A stretch of DNA of 64,000 nt from Limimonas halophila (lineage in GTDB: Bacteria > Pseudomonadota > Alphaproteobacteria > Kiloniellales > Rhodovibrionaceae), in the NCBI RefSeq assembly GCF_900100655.1, contig NZ_FNCE01000001.1, positions 124,001 to 188,000 of the forward strand. Direction: 5' to 3'. The translations under genes and the position numbers were made by a program. Shown here piece by piece: positions 38,030 through 46,647 of this stretch (the stretch's first letter is position 1; every line of letters starts with the position of its first letter). The notes under the pieces were generated by a model. The model had not been told where the DNA came from. It worked only from the letters and a program-made list of their open reading frames with translations, and searched no databases.

Positions 38030-40060
38030 ATGAGCGACGCCAGCCAGGGGCAGGGTGACGCGCCGAAGCGCGGCGGCGGGCGCCGACAGGTGCAGCTCGG
38101 CCGCCACGTGCGCATCGACACCAGCCAGAAGCTCCCGGGGCTCAGCACGCAAACGGCGGACGCCTACGCGGCCACCGACAGCCGCGAGCCGGGCAGCACC
38201 TTCTACGCCCTCGTCTTCGACGAATCCCACCCGCCGCGCGAAGAGATCATCCCGCCGCTCTCGCGCATCGAGGGACAGCCCGTCGTCACCCCCGTGGACT
38301 GGGGTGTCGTGCCCTGGGACGGGCAGGGCAACCAGCGCTTCGCCGTCGTTCAGGACCAGCCCACCGGCGACCTGCTGGCGGCCGGCAGCGACGCCCGGAT
38401 GCCGGCCCTGCGGGAGGACCAGCTCGTCGAGCGGCTGGTCAAACCCATGACCCGCGTGCTGCGTGAGGTCTTCGACCGGGGCGTGACCCACCGGGCCATC
38501 TGCGCGCAGAACGTCTACACCGGCGATCCCGCCACCCAGGAGATGATGCTGGGCGATTGCATCGCCCACCCGGCCGGGACGGTGCAGCCGCCGGTCTACG
38601 AGACCATCCAGGGCGCGCAGGCCAACGTGATCGGCCGCGGCCCGGGCGATCCGCGCGACGACCTCTACGCCCTCGGCGTTCTCATGGCGATGCTGCTGCG
38701 CGGCGGCAATCCCATGGCGGATTGGTCGGCCGACGCCATCGTCATGCAGAAGATGACCGTCGGCACGTATTCCGCGCTGATGGGGCGCACGCGCGCGTCG
38801 CTGAAGCTGATGGAGCCGCTGCGCGGCCTGCTGACCGACGACGAGGAGGACCGCTGGGACATCGACGACCTGGAGATGTGGCTCTCCGGGCGGCAGCTCA
38901 GCCCCAAGCAGGCGGCGCTTCCCAACAAGGCGCGGCGCGGCTTCCGCTTCAACGGGCAGCAGTACTGGAGCGCGCCCGCGCTCGCCCACGCCCTGGCGCA
39001 GGACTGGCGCAACGCCATCGCCGTCATGGGCTCGGGGGAGATCCAGGAATGGGCGGAGCGCAGCCTGGGCGACGAGAAGCACGCCAGCCGCATCCAGCAG
39101 GTCATGGCCAAGAGCGGCGGGCAGAGCGACGACCGCGCGCTGGCCCAGCTGCTTATCGCGCTGGACCCGCGCGCGCCCATCCGCTTCCGCAGCATGGCGG
39201 TGCGCGTGGAGGCCATCCCGGAAGCCCTGGCGCTGGCGTACAACCGCGAGGGCGACCGCGAGCTGCTGACCGAGATCATCCTGGCCAAGCTGCCCCAGCG
39301 CTGGATGGAGCAGCAGACCGACCGCTCGCTGAACACCGCGCGGCTGATGTCGGCCTCGGAGCGGCTCAACAGCTTCCTGGGCTCGTCCGAGCCCGGCTAC
39401 GGGATCGAGCGCTGCATCTACGAGTTCAACGTTGGTTACCCGTGTCTCTCACCCCTGGTGGTCGGGCAGTACGTCAACCACATCGAGCGCCTCCTGCCCG
39501 CGCTGGAAAAGCGCGCGGAGGCGGGCGCGCCCGACACCGAGCCGGTCGACCGCCACATCGCCGCGTTCTGTATTTCCTGGACGGATTCCCAGACGATCGA
39601 GCGCATCGCCACCAGCATCGCCGCGCGCCAGTCGGAGCTGATCCGCAAGCGCGCGTTGCTGCATCTGCTGGCGCGCCTGCAGAAGAAGTACGGACCCAAG
39701 AAGCTGCCCGCGCTGACCACCTGGGCGGGTCGCTTCGCCAGCGACATCGTCGCCGGGTACCACAACCGCAAAACCCGGGAAAAGGCGGATCAACGCGTTC
39801 AGCGCGCGGTCGACAACGCCTCGCTGATCGAACTGGTGAACGCCGCCGACGACGGCGAGCTGCGCAAACGCGACGCCGCTGGGTTCCAGGCGGCCGAGCA
39901 GGAGTACCAGCAGATCAAGCAGGAGATCGCCTGGCTGGAGGACGGCGGCCTGACCTCGGACGGCAACGTGGCCCGGGCGACGCGCAACGTGGCCACCGCA
40001 ATCTCGGCGCTGATCTCCGGCCTGGGGCTGGTGATGATGACGGTGCTGTTCGTAACATGA
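38030..40060 (+). CDS. Membrane-anchored pseudokinase (Ser/Thr kinase-like), unknown function
   Basis: A 676-residue protein. The first ~280 residues follow a eukaryotic-type kinase layout, but key residues are lost: the catalytic loop reads HRAICAQNVY at 154-163 (Asp of HRD replaced by Ala, Asn kept), and the metal loop is MLGDCIAH at 173-180 instead of DFG. No clear phosphate-binding glycine loop or beta-3 lysine is seen. The 300-residue middle is helical without a domain I recognise, and a transmembrane segment ends the chain (ISALISGLGLVMMTVLFV). The gene for a small membrane protein follows after 22 bases. It is probably a scaffold or regulatory membrane protein (inference). Confidence 0.72.
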   Translation: MSDASQGQGDAPKRGGGRRQVQLGRHVRIDTSQKLPGLSTQTADAYAATDSREPGSTFYALVFDESHPPREEIIPPLSRIEGQPVVTPVDWGVVPWDGQGNQRFAVVQDQPTGDLLAAGSDARMPALREDQLVERLVKPMTRVLREVFDRGVTHRAICAQNVYTGDPATQEMMLGDCIAHPAGTVQPPVYETIQGAQANVIGRGPGDPRDDLYALGVLMAMLLRGGNPMADWSADAIVMQKMTVGTYSALMGRTRASLKLMEPLRGLLTDDEEDRWDIDDLEMWLSGRQLSPKQAALPNKARRGFRFNGQQYWSAPALAHALAQDWRNAIAVMGSGEIQEWAERSLGDEKHASRIQQVMAKSGGQSDDRALAQLLIALDPRAPIRFRSMAVRVEAIPEALALAYNREGDRELLTEIILAKLPQRWMEQQTDRSLNTARLMSASERLNSFLGSSEPGYGIERCIYEFNVGYPCLSPLVVGQYVNHIERLLPALEKRAEAGAPDTEPVDRHIAAFCISWTDSQTIERIATSIAARQSELIRKRALLHLLARLQKKYGPKKLPALTTWAGRFASDIVAGYHNRKTREKADQRVQRAVDNASLIELVNAADDGELRKRDAAGFQAAEQEYQQIKQEIAWLEDGGLTSDGNVARATRNVATAISALISGLGLVMMTVLFVT

Positions 40061-40082
40061 CCGATCGCGGAAGCGGACGCGG

Positions 40083-40610
40083 ATGAGCCAGGATACGGAT
40101 CAGAGCCCGGCGGGCGCGGATCAGAAGAGCCGTTCGATCTGGCAGTGGATGGCCCTGGCGGCCTTCATCGTGCCCATGGCCGTCTTCCTGCTGCCCACGA
40201 CCGTGGTGGCCGGCTTTCTGTTGCTGCCCACGATCGTGGCGCTGATGACGGACAAGACGCCGGGGCACTCGGTGACGGTTACCGTGGGGCTGCTCAACGG
40301 CGTGGGCACGCTGCCCGCCGTCATCCACCTGTGGTCCCTGGGGCACCACTTCAGCCAGGCCCTGATGACCGTTGCCCAGCCGATTTACTGGCTGATCGCT
40401 TACACGGGTGCGGCGGTGGGCTGGGGCATCTTCCTGGGGCTGCCGCCGCTGCTGCGGCGCTACTACCAGGTAGCCACGGACACGCGCATCAAGCAGCTGC
40501 AAAAGCGCCAGGAGGAATTGCGCGACCTCTGGGGCGACGAGGTCGCGGGCGAGGAACACGAGGCGGACACGACGGACGATTCCGCGCCCAACGCCTTCTC
40601 CACCCGATAG
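40083..40610 (+). CDS. Multi-pass membrane protein, unknown function
   Basis: A 175-residue protein with about four hydrophobic segments: WQWMALAAFIVPMAVFLLP, VAGFLLLPTIVALMT, VTVGLLNGVGTLPAVIHLW and IYWLIAYTGAAVGWGIFLGLPP. A charged, partly coiled C-terminal tail follows (KQLQKRQEELRDLWGDE). It follows the pseudokinase gene by 22 bases and should be co-expressed and perhaps form a complex with it. Not recognised as a named family. Confidence 0.65.
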   Translation: MSQDTDQSPAGADQKSRSIWQWMALAAFIVPMAVFLLPTTVVAGFLLLPTIVALMTDKTPGHSVTVTVGLLNGVGTLPAVIHLWSLGHHFSQALMTVAQPIYWLIAYTGAAVGWGIFLGLPPLLRRYYQVATDTRIKQLQKRQEELRDLWGDEVAGEEHEADTTDDSAPNAFSTR

Positions 40611-40616
40611 GCCAAC

Positions 40617-40646
40617 AAAAAAGCCGGCCCGCTGAACGGACCGGCT
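40617..40646 (-). terminator. Rho-independent terminator of rpoH
   Basis: On the minus strand AGCCGGTCCG and CGGGCCGGCT form a 10-bp stem with one G-T pair and a 5-base loop, followed by six T. It lies about 55 bases after the rpoH stop, between convergent genes. Confidence 0.85.
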
Positions 40647-40701
40647 GGGTTCGGGTGCGCCTGCGGCGCTTCATTCGCGGAGCTGCGCTGATGGCCGGGT
40701 G

Positions 40702-41580
40702 TTACGCCGCCACGCTCTCGCGCGCGGCATTCCGCATCGCCTTCTGGAGCTTTTCGAACGCCCGCACCTCGATCTGGCGGACGCGCTCGCGGGAGATGCC
40801 GTACTCCTGGCTCAGATCCTCCAGGGTCGTCGGCTCCTCCTTGAGGCGCCGCTCCTCCAGGATGTGGCGCTCGCGGGCATTCAGGGACTCCATCGCGTCG
40901 CGCAGCAGCTCGCGCCGCTTGGTCAGCTCCTCGGTCTCGCCCAGGCGGCTTTCCTGGTTCTCGCCCTCGTCGACGAGCCAGTCCTGCCACTCGCCGTCGC
41001 CGTCCACGCGCAACGGGGCGTTCAGCGAGTGATCGTGGCTGCCCAGACGGCGGTTCATGTTGATGACGTCGTTCTCGGGGACGTTGAGCGTCTCCGAGAT
41101 CTCGCTGACCTGCTCGGGGTCCAGATCGCCCTCGTCGATGGCCTGCATCTGGCCCTTGAGCTTGCGCAGGTTGAAGAAGAGCTTCTTCTGCGCCGCCGTC
41201 GTGCCCATCTTAACCATGGACCAGGAGTGCAGGATATACTCCTGGATCGCCGCACGGATCCACCACATGGCGTAGGTCGCCAGGCGGAAGCCGCGATCCG
41301 GGTCGAACCGCTTCACGGCCTGCATCATGCCGACGTTGCCTTCCGAGATCAGCTCGGACAGCGGCAGGCCGTAACCGCGGTAGCCCATGGCGATCTTCGC
41401 GACCAGCCGCAGGTGACTGGTCACGAGCTGATGCGCGGCGTCCACGTCATTGTGCTCGCGCCAGCGCTTCGCCAGCATGTACTCCTGGTCCGCTTCCAGC
41501 ATCGGGAACTTGCGGATCTCCTGGAGGTACTGGGTCAGGTTGCCCTCGCTGGGAACCGTGGGAAGCTGCGGCTGTGCCAT
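40702..41580 (-). CDS. rpoH: RNA polymerase sigma-32 (heat-shock) factor
   Basis: A 292-residue group 3 sigma factor for heat-shock promoters. Region 2 has GNVGMMQAVKRFDPDRGFRLATYAMWWIRAAIQEYIL. The RpoH box is present as QKKLFFNLRKLK. Region 4 ends with LSQEYGISRERVRQIEVRAFEKLQ. Alphaproteobacteria often carry several RpoH paralogues; only one is seen here. FtsH, which degrades sigma-32 in E. coli, is encoded at 18138. The upstream 260 bp hold no recognised gene. Confidence 0.95.
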   Translation of the reverse strand: MAQPQLPTVPSEGNLTQYLQEIRKFPMLEADQEYMLAKRWREHNDVDAAHQLVTSHLRLVAKIAMGYRGYGLPLSELISEGNVGMMQAVKRFDPDRGFRLATYAMWWIRAAIQEYILHSWSMVKMGTTAAQKKLFFNLRKLKGQMQAIDEGDLDPEQVSEISETLNVPENDVINMNRRLGSHDHSLNAPLRVDGDGEWQDWLVDEGENQESRLGETEELTKRRELLRDAMESLNARERHILEERRLKEEPTTLEDLSQEYGISRERVRQIEVRAFEKLQKAMRNAARESVAA

Positions 41581-41843
41581 GTCTCAACCCCTTCAGGACG
41601 ATCGCTCGCATCCGCGTGCGGTCACCGCGTCTCGCGGGCGCGGCGTGCCCGGCGGCCGGCGTCCAGATCCGGCACCGGCCCGTGTGCCGCGCTTCGAGGC
41701 GATGGCGTCGTGCGAGGCGGCGGACGCAGCATGGCGCCGCGAGCTTGCGCCCGCGTCGCGTCCACGCGTTCCGCCATGTTCGGAATCTTAGGCCGAATCC
41801 CCTGCCGACCGCAAGCCATATATGACCGTTCTTGTCATGATTT

Positions 41844-42836
41844 TCAACCCCCCGAGAATGCGTCGATAACACCCTGAATGTCCTGGGGAATCGGGCTCGT
41901 GAAGCGCAGCCGCTCGCCCGTGACCGGGTGCGTGAACCCCAGCGTGGCGGCGTGCAGCGCCTGCCGCCCCAGGCCCGCGACGACGTGCCGCGCCGGCTCG
42001 GCCAGTTCGTCCGGGATGCGCCGCCGGCCGTAGGTCGGATCGGCCACGAGCGGATGGCCCGCGTGCGCCAAGTGCACGCGGATCTGGTGCGTGCGGCCGG
42101 TCTTCAGCCGGCACTCGACCAGCGAGGCCGTGCGCGCGCCCAGCACGCGCGTGACGCGGTAGTGCGTCTCCGCCGCGCGGCCGCCGCGCTGGCGCACGGC
42201 CATGCGCTTGCGGTCGACGGGATGGCGGCCGATGGCGCTCGTGCAGGCGCCTTCGGTGGGGGCGGGCACGCCCCAGACCACGGCCGTGTAGCTGCGCTCG
42301 ATCGAGCGCGCGGCGAACTGCTCCACGAGCGCGGCGTGGGCGGTTTCCGTCTTGGCCGCCACCATGAGCCCGCTGGTGTCCTTGTCGAGCCGGTGGACGA
42401 TGCCCGGGCGCTGCTCGCCCCCGATGCCGGTCAGCTCGTCGCCGCAATGGGCGATCAGCGCGTTGACCAGCGTGCCGTCCGGCGCGCCCGGGGCGGGGTG
42501 GACCACCATCCCGGCCGGCTTGATCACGACGATGAGATGGGGGTCTTCGTGAACGACATCCAGGGCGATCGCCTGGGCTTCCGGTTTGGCCGGCGCGGCC
42601 GGCGGCACCGTCAGCGTCAGCTCGGCGCCCGCCTTGACCCGGTGCGCCGGGTCGGCCACCGTCCGCCCGTCCACGGCAAGGTGGCCCGCCTCGACCAGCC
42701 CCTTGATGCGGCTGCGCGACAGCCCGTCGGCGCCGCGGGCGAGCACGCGGTCCGCGCGCGCGTTCGCGTCGCTGGCGTCAACGGTCAGCCGGACCGTGCG
42801 CGTGGCTGTTTCCGCCGCCTCGGCCATGATCCCCAT
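41844..42836 (-). CDS. RluA family pseudouridine synthase (RluD-like)
   Basis: A 330-residue enzyme that isomerises uridines in 23S rRNA helix 69. An S4 RNA-binding domain (RADRVLARGADGLSRSRIKGLVEAGHLAVDG) precedes the catalytic domain with VVIKPAGMVVHPAPG, the active-site aspartate in GIVHRLDKDTSGLMV, and LKTGRTHQIRVHLAHAGHPLVADPTYG. It is convergent with nothing and divergent, by only 20 bases, from the small membrane gene at 42857. ATG 42827 is an alternative start. Confidence 0.9.
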   Translation of the reverse strand: MGIMAEAAETATRTVRLTVDASDANARADRVLARGADGLSRSRIKGLVEAGHLAVDGRTVADPAHRVKAGAELTLTVPPAAPAKPEAQAIALDVVHEDPHLIVVIKPAGMVVHPAPGAPDGTLVNALIAHCGDELTGIGGEQRPGIVHRLDKDTSGLMVAAKTETAHAALVEQFAARSIERSYTAVVWGVPAPTEGACTSAIGRHPVDRKRMAVRQRGGRAAETHYRVTRVLGARTASLVECRLKTGRTHQIRVHLAHAGHPLVADPTYGRRRIPDELAEPARHVVAGLGRQALHAATLGFTHPVTGERLRFTSPIPQDIQGVIDAFSGG

Positions 42837-42856
42837 GTGCGTGTGAAGGGTCCAAG

Positions 42857-43165
42857 ATGAAAGCCCTCAAAGCCCTCGTGATCGGCATGGCGGTGCTGAT
42901 CGTGCTCGGCCTCGGCGTGGTGGTCGCCAAGATCATCGCCGACAGCTCCGACGCCACCGGCCCGCGCGCGGACCTCGGCACCCTCCATCTGGGGCTGGAC
43001 GATGCCTGCCGCATCGCCGGGGTGACCGGCACGGACGATCGCCTCGTCGTGCGGCTCGACGGTCCGGCGGACGCCGGGTGCGGCGAGGTTCTGCTGGTCG
43101 ACCCCGGGGCCGGGAAGGTCGTGGGGCGCATCGCGCCGGGGCAAGCGCCGAAGGGAAGCTCGTGA
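42857..43165 (+). CDS. Small single-pass membrane protein, unknown function
   Basis: A 102-residue protein with one N-terminal transmembrane segment (LVIGMAVLIVLGLGVVVAKII) and a short periplasmic tail. The tail, TLHLGLDDACRIAGVTGTDDRLVVRLDG, looks like a small beta domain. Comparable genes lie beside RluA synthases in other alphaproteobacteria (the DUF6476 type), a link I recall but cannot test. It overlaps the next gene by 4 bases (GTGA) and its promoter must overlap that of the divergent pseudouridine synthase. Confidence 0.6.
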   Translation: MKALKALVIGMAVLIVLGLGVVVAKIIADSSDATGPRADLGTLHLGLDDACRIAGVTGTDDRLVVRLDGPADAGCGEVLLVDPGAGKVVGRIAPGQAPKGSS

Positions 43166-44214
43166 GCCTGCGCAGCGACAACGCCGGGCCGGTCGCGCCG
43201 GCCATCATGGCCGCCATGGCGGCGGCGAACCAGGAGGCGGCCGCGCCCTACGGCGACGACCCGTACACAAAAAGCGCGTGCGCGCGCGTGCGCGACCTGT
43301 TCGAGACGCCCGAAGCCGCGGTGGTGCCGGTGGCGACGGGCACGGCGGCGAACGCGCTCGGGCTGGCGGCGATGGCGCCGCCATGGGGCGTCATCCTCGC
43401 CCACGCCGACGCCCACATCGACACCGACGAATGCGGCGCCGTCCCCTTCTACACCCACGGCGCCCGCATCCACCGCATTCCCGGCGACGAGGGCAAGCTG
43501 ACGCCGGAGGCCGTGCGCGCGGTGCTGGCTGAGCTGAGCCCGCCGGAGGTCCACCACATGCCGCCGGCGGCCCTGAGCCTCACCAACCTGACGGAAGCGG
43601 GGACCCGCTACACGCCGGAGGAGGTGCGCGCGCTGGCCGCCGTGGCGCGCGAGCACGGGCTGCCGGTGCACATGGACGGCGCGCGCTTCGCCAATGCGGT
43701 GGCGGCCTGCGGCTGCACGCCCGCCGAGCTGAGCTGGCGCGCCGGGGTGGATATGCTCACCTTCGGCGCGACCAAGAACGGCGCCATGGCCGCCGAGGCC
43801 CTGGTGGTGTTCGAGCCCGCGCTCGCGGCAACGCTGGGCTATCGGCGCAAGCGCGGTGGCCACCTGTGGTCGAAGGGGTGGTATCTGGGCGCGCAGCTCG
43901 ACGCCTACCTCGACGACGAGCTGTGGCTGGCGAACGCGCGCAACGCCAACGCCATGGCCGCGCGCCTCGCCGACGGGCTGGGGCGGCTGGCCGGGGTGCG
44001 GCTGGTCCACCCGGTCGAGGGCAACATCGTCTTCGCCGCGATTTCCGAGCGCGCCGCCGATTGCTTGGCCGAGCAGGGCTGGGTGTTCAACGAATCGCGC
44101 CACGACGAGGCCGCCGTGATTCGCTTGGTGGCGGGATTCACGACCACGCCGGCCGAGGTGGACGCTGCCATCACGGCCGTCAGCGAGGCCGTTGCCGGGA
44201 CCACGAAGGGGTGA
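43162..44214 (+). CDS. Threonine aldolase-like PLP enzyme (low-specificity)
   Basis: A 350-residue fold-type I PLP enzyme that should cleave L-threonine or related beta-hydroxy amino acids to glycine and an aldehyde. LRSDNAGPVAPAIMAAM opens it, VVPVATGTAANALGLAA is the cofactor-binding glycine loop, VHMDGARFANAV carries the aspartate, and K205 in FGATKNGAMAAEA is the PLP lysine. The start GTG 43162 overlaps the preceding gene stop by 4 bases. Confidence 0.85.
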   Translation: MSLRSDNAGPVAPAIMAAMAAANQEAAAPYGDDPYTKSACARVRDLFETPEAAVVPVATGTAANALGLAAMAPPWGVILAHADAHIDTDECGAVPFYTHGARIHRIPGDEGKLTPEAVRAVLAELSPPEVHHMPPAALSLTNLTEAGTRYTPEEVRALAAVAREHGLPVHMDGARFANAVAACGCTPAELSWRAGVDMLTFGATKNGAMAAEALVVFEPALAATLGYRRKRGGHLWSKGWYLGAQLDAYLDDELWLANARNANAMAARLADGLGRLAGVRLVHPVEGNIVFAAISERAADCLAEQGWVFNESRHDEAAVIRLVAGFTTTPAEVDAAITAVSEAVAGTTKG

Positions 44215-44339
44215 TCGCGGCTGTTCCGGCCGGCATGGGCGGGGCTCGCGCAGGCAGATGCCGGATCGGCGAAAATCACCTCTTGATCCCCGCCACGCAC
44301 ACGGTTATATCCGCGCCTGCATTGGGCCGCAAAGCCGGT

Positions 44340-44415
44340 GTCCCCTTCGTCTAGCGGCCTAGGACGCTGCCCTCTCACGGCAGTAACAGGGGTTCGAATC
44401 CCCTAGGGGACACCA
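44340..44415 (+). tRNA. tRNA-Glu (anticodon CTC)
   Basis: A 76-nt gene with encoded CCA. Acceptor arms GTCCCCT and AGGGGAC pair; the anticodon stem CTGCC/GGCAG holds loop CTCTCAC (anticodon CTC); the T arm is CAGGG(G)TTCGAATCCCCT. It is followed by a 600-bp gap that holds a broken gene. Confidence 0.96.
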
Positions 44416-44526
44416 CCTTTCTCCGCTTGCCCGGCTACTCTCAGCATCTTTCGGAAGCGTTTCATCCGGTTCGCGAACACCGTCGAGTGTAACGTGTCGG
44501 CTGCCGCGGGCGGCGATCTCGATTGG

Positions 44527-44792
44527 TCACCGCTCGAAGCGGGCAGCGAACTGGATTGTGAGGGACGGTCCGTATCCCTGGTCCGGCTGAGAGACGATCC
44601 GGTCGCCCTGGGGGTCGTAGAGGGACCACAGGACATGGCAGCAGGTCGGCATTTGATGGCCGGCCTGGCTCGGATACCGCCGAGCGTCCGGTGCAATTCT
44701 CCGGCGTTGATTTCAGCGTGTGGCCGCTGCTGGCGCTGCGCGCGGCGGATTTGTGCGCGGATTTCGGTGCGGAACGCGTCTGCGGTCGGCAT
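44527..44792 (-). pseudogene. Frameshifted small protein gene beside tRNA-Glu
   Basis: From ATG 44792 the frame encodes MPTADAFRTEIRAQIRRAQ...HAEINAGELHRTLGG, then drifts into nonsense. One base further the frame gives PSQAGHQMPTCCHVLW, SLYDPQGDRIVSQP and QGYGPSLTIQFAARFER, ending at a TGA at 44527. A single missing base near 44675-44679 would restore an 89-codon gene. The pattern (GELHR...GG, HxMPxCC, GDRIV, GxSLTI) is one I associate, from memory, with small proteins near restriction or HNH endonuclease genes; this is unverified. The rest of 44416-45021 has no recognised gene. Confidence 0.55.
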
Positions 44793-45021
44793 CGCGATCG
44801 TCCGGCTGCGCGGTGACACGGCGAAGGCTGGCCGGAGAGGGCGCGGATTGCCATTCCATGGGCGTGGTATGCGCGCGGGGCTTTCCGGGCGAGATGGGCC
44901 GCAGCGCACGGGCCGCGCGAATACTCGCTTCACTGGTGTGAAATCGATCCGGCGTTTGCATTTTCGTGGGCCATCGGGCTAAAACCATCACTCGAAACTG
45001 TATTTTCGAGGAGGATCGGCC

Positions 45022-45627
45022 ATGACGGTGAAGCGCCAGCTCGAGCAGGCCGCCCAGGAGCGCGAGACCTGGGTCTTGCGCCGGCAGAAGGGCAAGCCGA
45101 ACAACCGGCGGCTGTGGGTTTGCGCCTGCATGGACGAGCGCTTGCCGATCGACGAAGCCCTCGGCATTCGCGGTGACCGCGGCGACGCGCACGTGTTCCG
45201 CAACGCGGGCGGCATCATGACCGACGACGCCATCCGCTCGGCCATGTTGAGCTGCCGCTTTTTCGGTACCGAGGAAATCGTGATCGTGAACCACACCGAA
45301 TGCGGCATGATGGCGGCGCACACCGACAGTGTCGTGCAGGGCCTCGCCGATCAGGGCGTCGATCCCGCCACGGTTCAGCTCGATCCGGAGGTGCCGGAAC
45401 TGCAGCTCGATCCCAGCGCGTTCGGGAAGTGGATTCGCATGTTCGACGACCGTTCGGTCGACGAGATTTGTCAGGCCCAGGTCGACTACGTGCGCAACCA
45501 TCCGCTGATCCCGGAGTCGGTGACGGTCAGCGGCTGGATCTGGGAGGTCGAGACCAACAGCCTGCGCAAGCCGCACGAGCGGCTGGCCGAGCGCGTCAAC
45601 ACCCGCGACGAGATGGGCGGCGCCTGA
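45022..45627 (+). CDS. Beta-carbonic anhydrase-like protein (subclade uncertain)
   Basis: A 201-residue protein with the beta-carbonic anhydrase zinc site: C36-x-D38-x-R40 (CMDER) and H91-x-x-C94 (HTECG). The fold also serves carbonyl sulfide and carbon disulfide hydrolases, so the substrate is not fixed. An internal segment (VQLDPEVPELQLDPSAF) is longer than in the second anhydrase at 53540. The gene has the strong ribosome site GAGGAG and is 143 bases upstream of an FNT channel gene, a pairing that hints at bicarbonate or formate use (inference). Confidence 0.8.
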   Translation: MTVKRQLEQAAQERETWVLRRQKGKPNNRRLWVCACMDERLPIDEALGIRGDRGDAHVFRNAGGIMTDDAIRSAMLSCRFFGTEEIVIVNHTECGMMAAHTDSVVQGLADQGVDPATVQLDPEVPELQLDPSAFGKWIRMFDDRSVDEICQAQVDYVRNHPLIPESVTVSGWIWEVETNSLRKPHERLAERVNTRDEMGGA

Positions 45628-45770
45628 CGGCGCCGCGCATGCCCCGCGCCGTCGTCCTGAAAGGGTGCGGGGCAGCCCGCGATTCCGCCGCCATCCCACA
45701 CCAAACCTTCTCATCCCCGCCCGGATGACCGCAGAATTCGACCGCAGGTGATGGCTCGGGCGGGGGTGCC

Positions 45771-46640
45771 ATGACGACGAACCGCAATCATACGCCCAAG
45801 GACCAGCCGCCGCCGTCGGTCGGGGTCGATGCGCTGCTCCCCGAGCAGATGGCGGAGAAGGCGGAGGACGTCGGCGCGAAGAAGACCCGCCTGCGCCTCC
45901 ACAAGTTGCTGGCGCTGTCGGTGCTGGCGGGGGCCTTCGTCGCCATCGGCGTGCTCTTCGCCCTCAACGTGTCCGAGGGCGGGGCGGCCGGCCCCCTCGT
46001 GCCGGGGCTGGCGTTTTCCACCGCCGTGATCCTGGTCGCCGTCGGCGGCGCGGAGTTGTTCACCAGCAACAACCTCATGGTCATGGCGTTGGTCAGCGGG
46101 CACATCCGTCTGCGCGAGCTGCTGCACGCCTGGGGCGTCGTCTACGTCGGCAACATCGTGGGCGCGGTGGCGACCGTCGTGATGGCGGTGCTGGCGGGGC
46201 AGGCGGCGCGCCTGGATGGCGGCCTGGTCGAAGAGGCTGCGGCGGTCTCCGCGCGCATGGCCGACACGGGCGCGATCGAGGCCTTCTTCCGCGGCGTGCT
46301 GGGGAACGTGCTGGTGTGCATGGCCGTGTGGCTGAGCTACAGCGCGCGCACCACCACCGACCGCATCCTGTCCGTCATCCCGCCCGTCACGGCCTACTAT
46401 GTGATGGGCCTGGAGCACGCCGTCGCGGTGATGGTGTATATGCCGCTGGCGGCGGTCTCCCTCATCCTGCATCCCTCCGCCGCCACCAAGCTTGCCTGGC
46501 CCGACGGCTTGCCACCGTTGACGGCCTTGGGCGATTTCGTCGCCCACCTGGTGCCCGTGACGATCGGCAACGTCTTCGGCGGCGGTGTGCTCGTGGGCGC
46601 GGTCTACTGGTTCATCTTCCTGGAAGGCCGCCGGGAGTGA
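45771..46640 (+). CDS. Formate/nitrite transporter (FNT) family protein
   Basis: A 289-residue membrane channel. Six helices are visible with the FNT motifs TSNNLMVMALVSG in the P1 region, VVYVGNIVGAV, FFRGVLGNVLVCMAVWLS, and the central histidine in MGLEHAVAVMVYMPL. In classical FocA/NirC the motif is EHxxANM; here the Asn is Val (HAVAVM), which may alter selectivity. The channel could carry formate, nitrite, bisulfide or bicarbonate-like anions. It follows a carbonic anhydrase-like gene. Confidence 0.82.
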   Translation: MTTNRNHTPKDQPPPSVGVDALLPEQMAEKAEDVGAKKTRLRLHKLLALSVLAGAFVAIGVLFALNVSEGGAAGPLVPGLAFSTAVILVAVGGAELFTSNNLMVMALVSGHIRLRELLHAWGVVYVGNIVGAVATVVMAVLAGQAARLDGGLVEEAAAVSARMADTGAIEAFFRGVLGNVLVCMAVWLSYSARTTTDRILSVIPPVTAYYVMGLEHAVAVMVYMPLAAVSLILHPSAATKLAWPDGLPPLTALGDFVAHLVPVTIGNVFGGGVLVGAVYWFIFLEGRRE

Positions 46641-46647
46641 GCCGCGA

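Noticed and set aside
44494-44982. 162-residue plus-strand frame after tRNA-Glu
   Set aside because: No recognisable domain; it is antisense to the frameshifted gene that has coherent protein motifs on the other strand.
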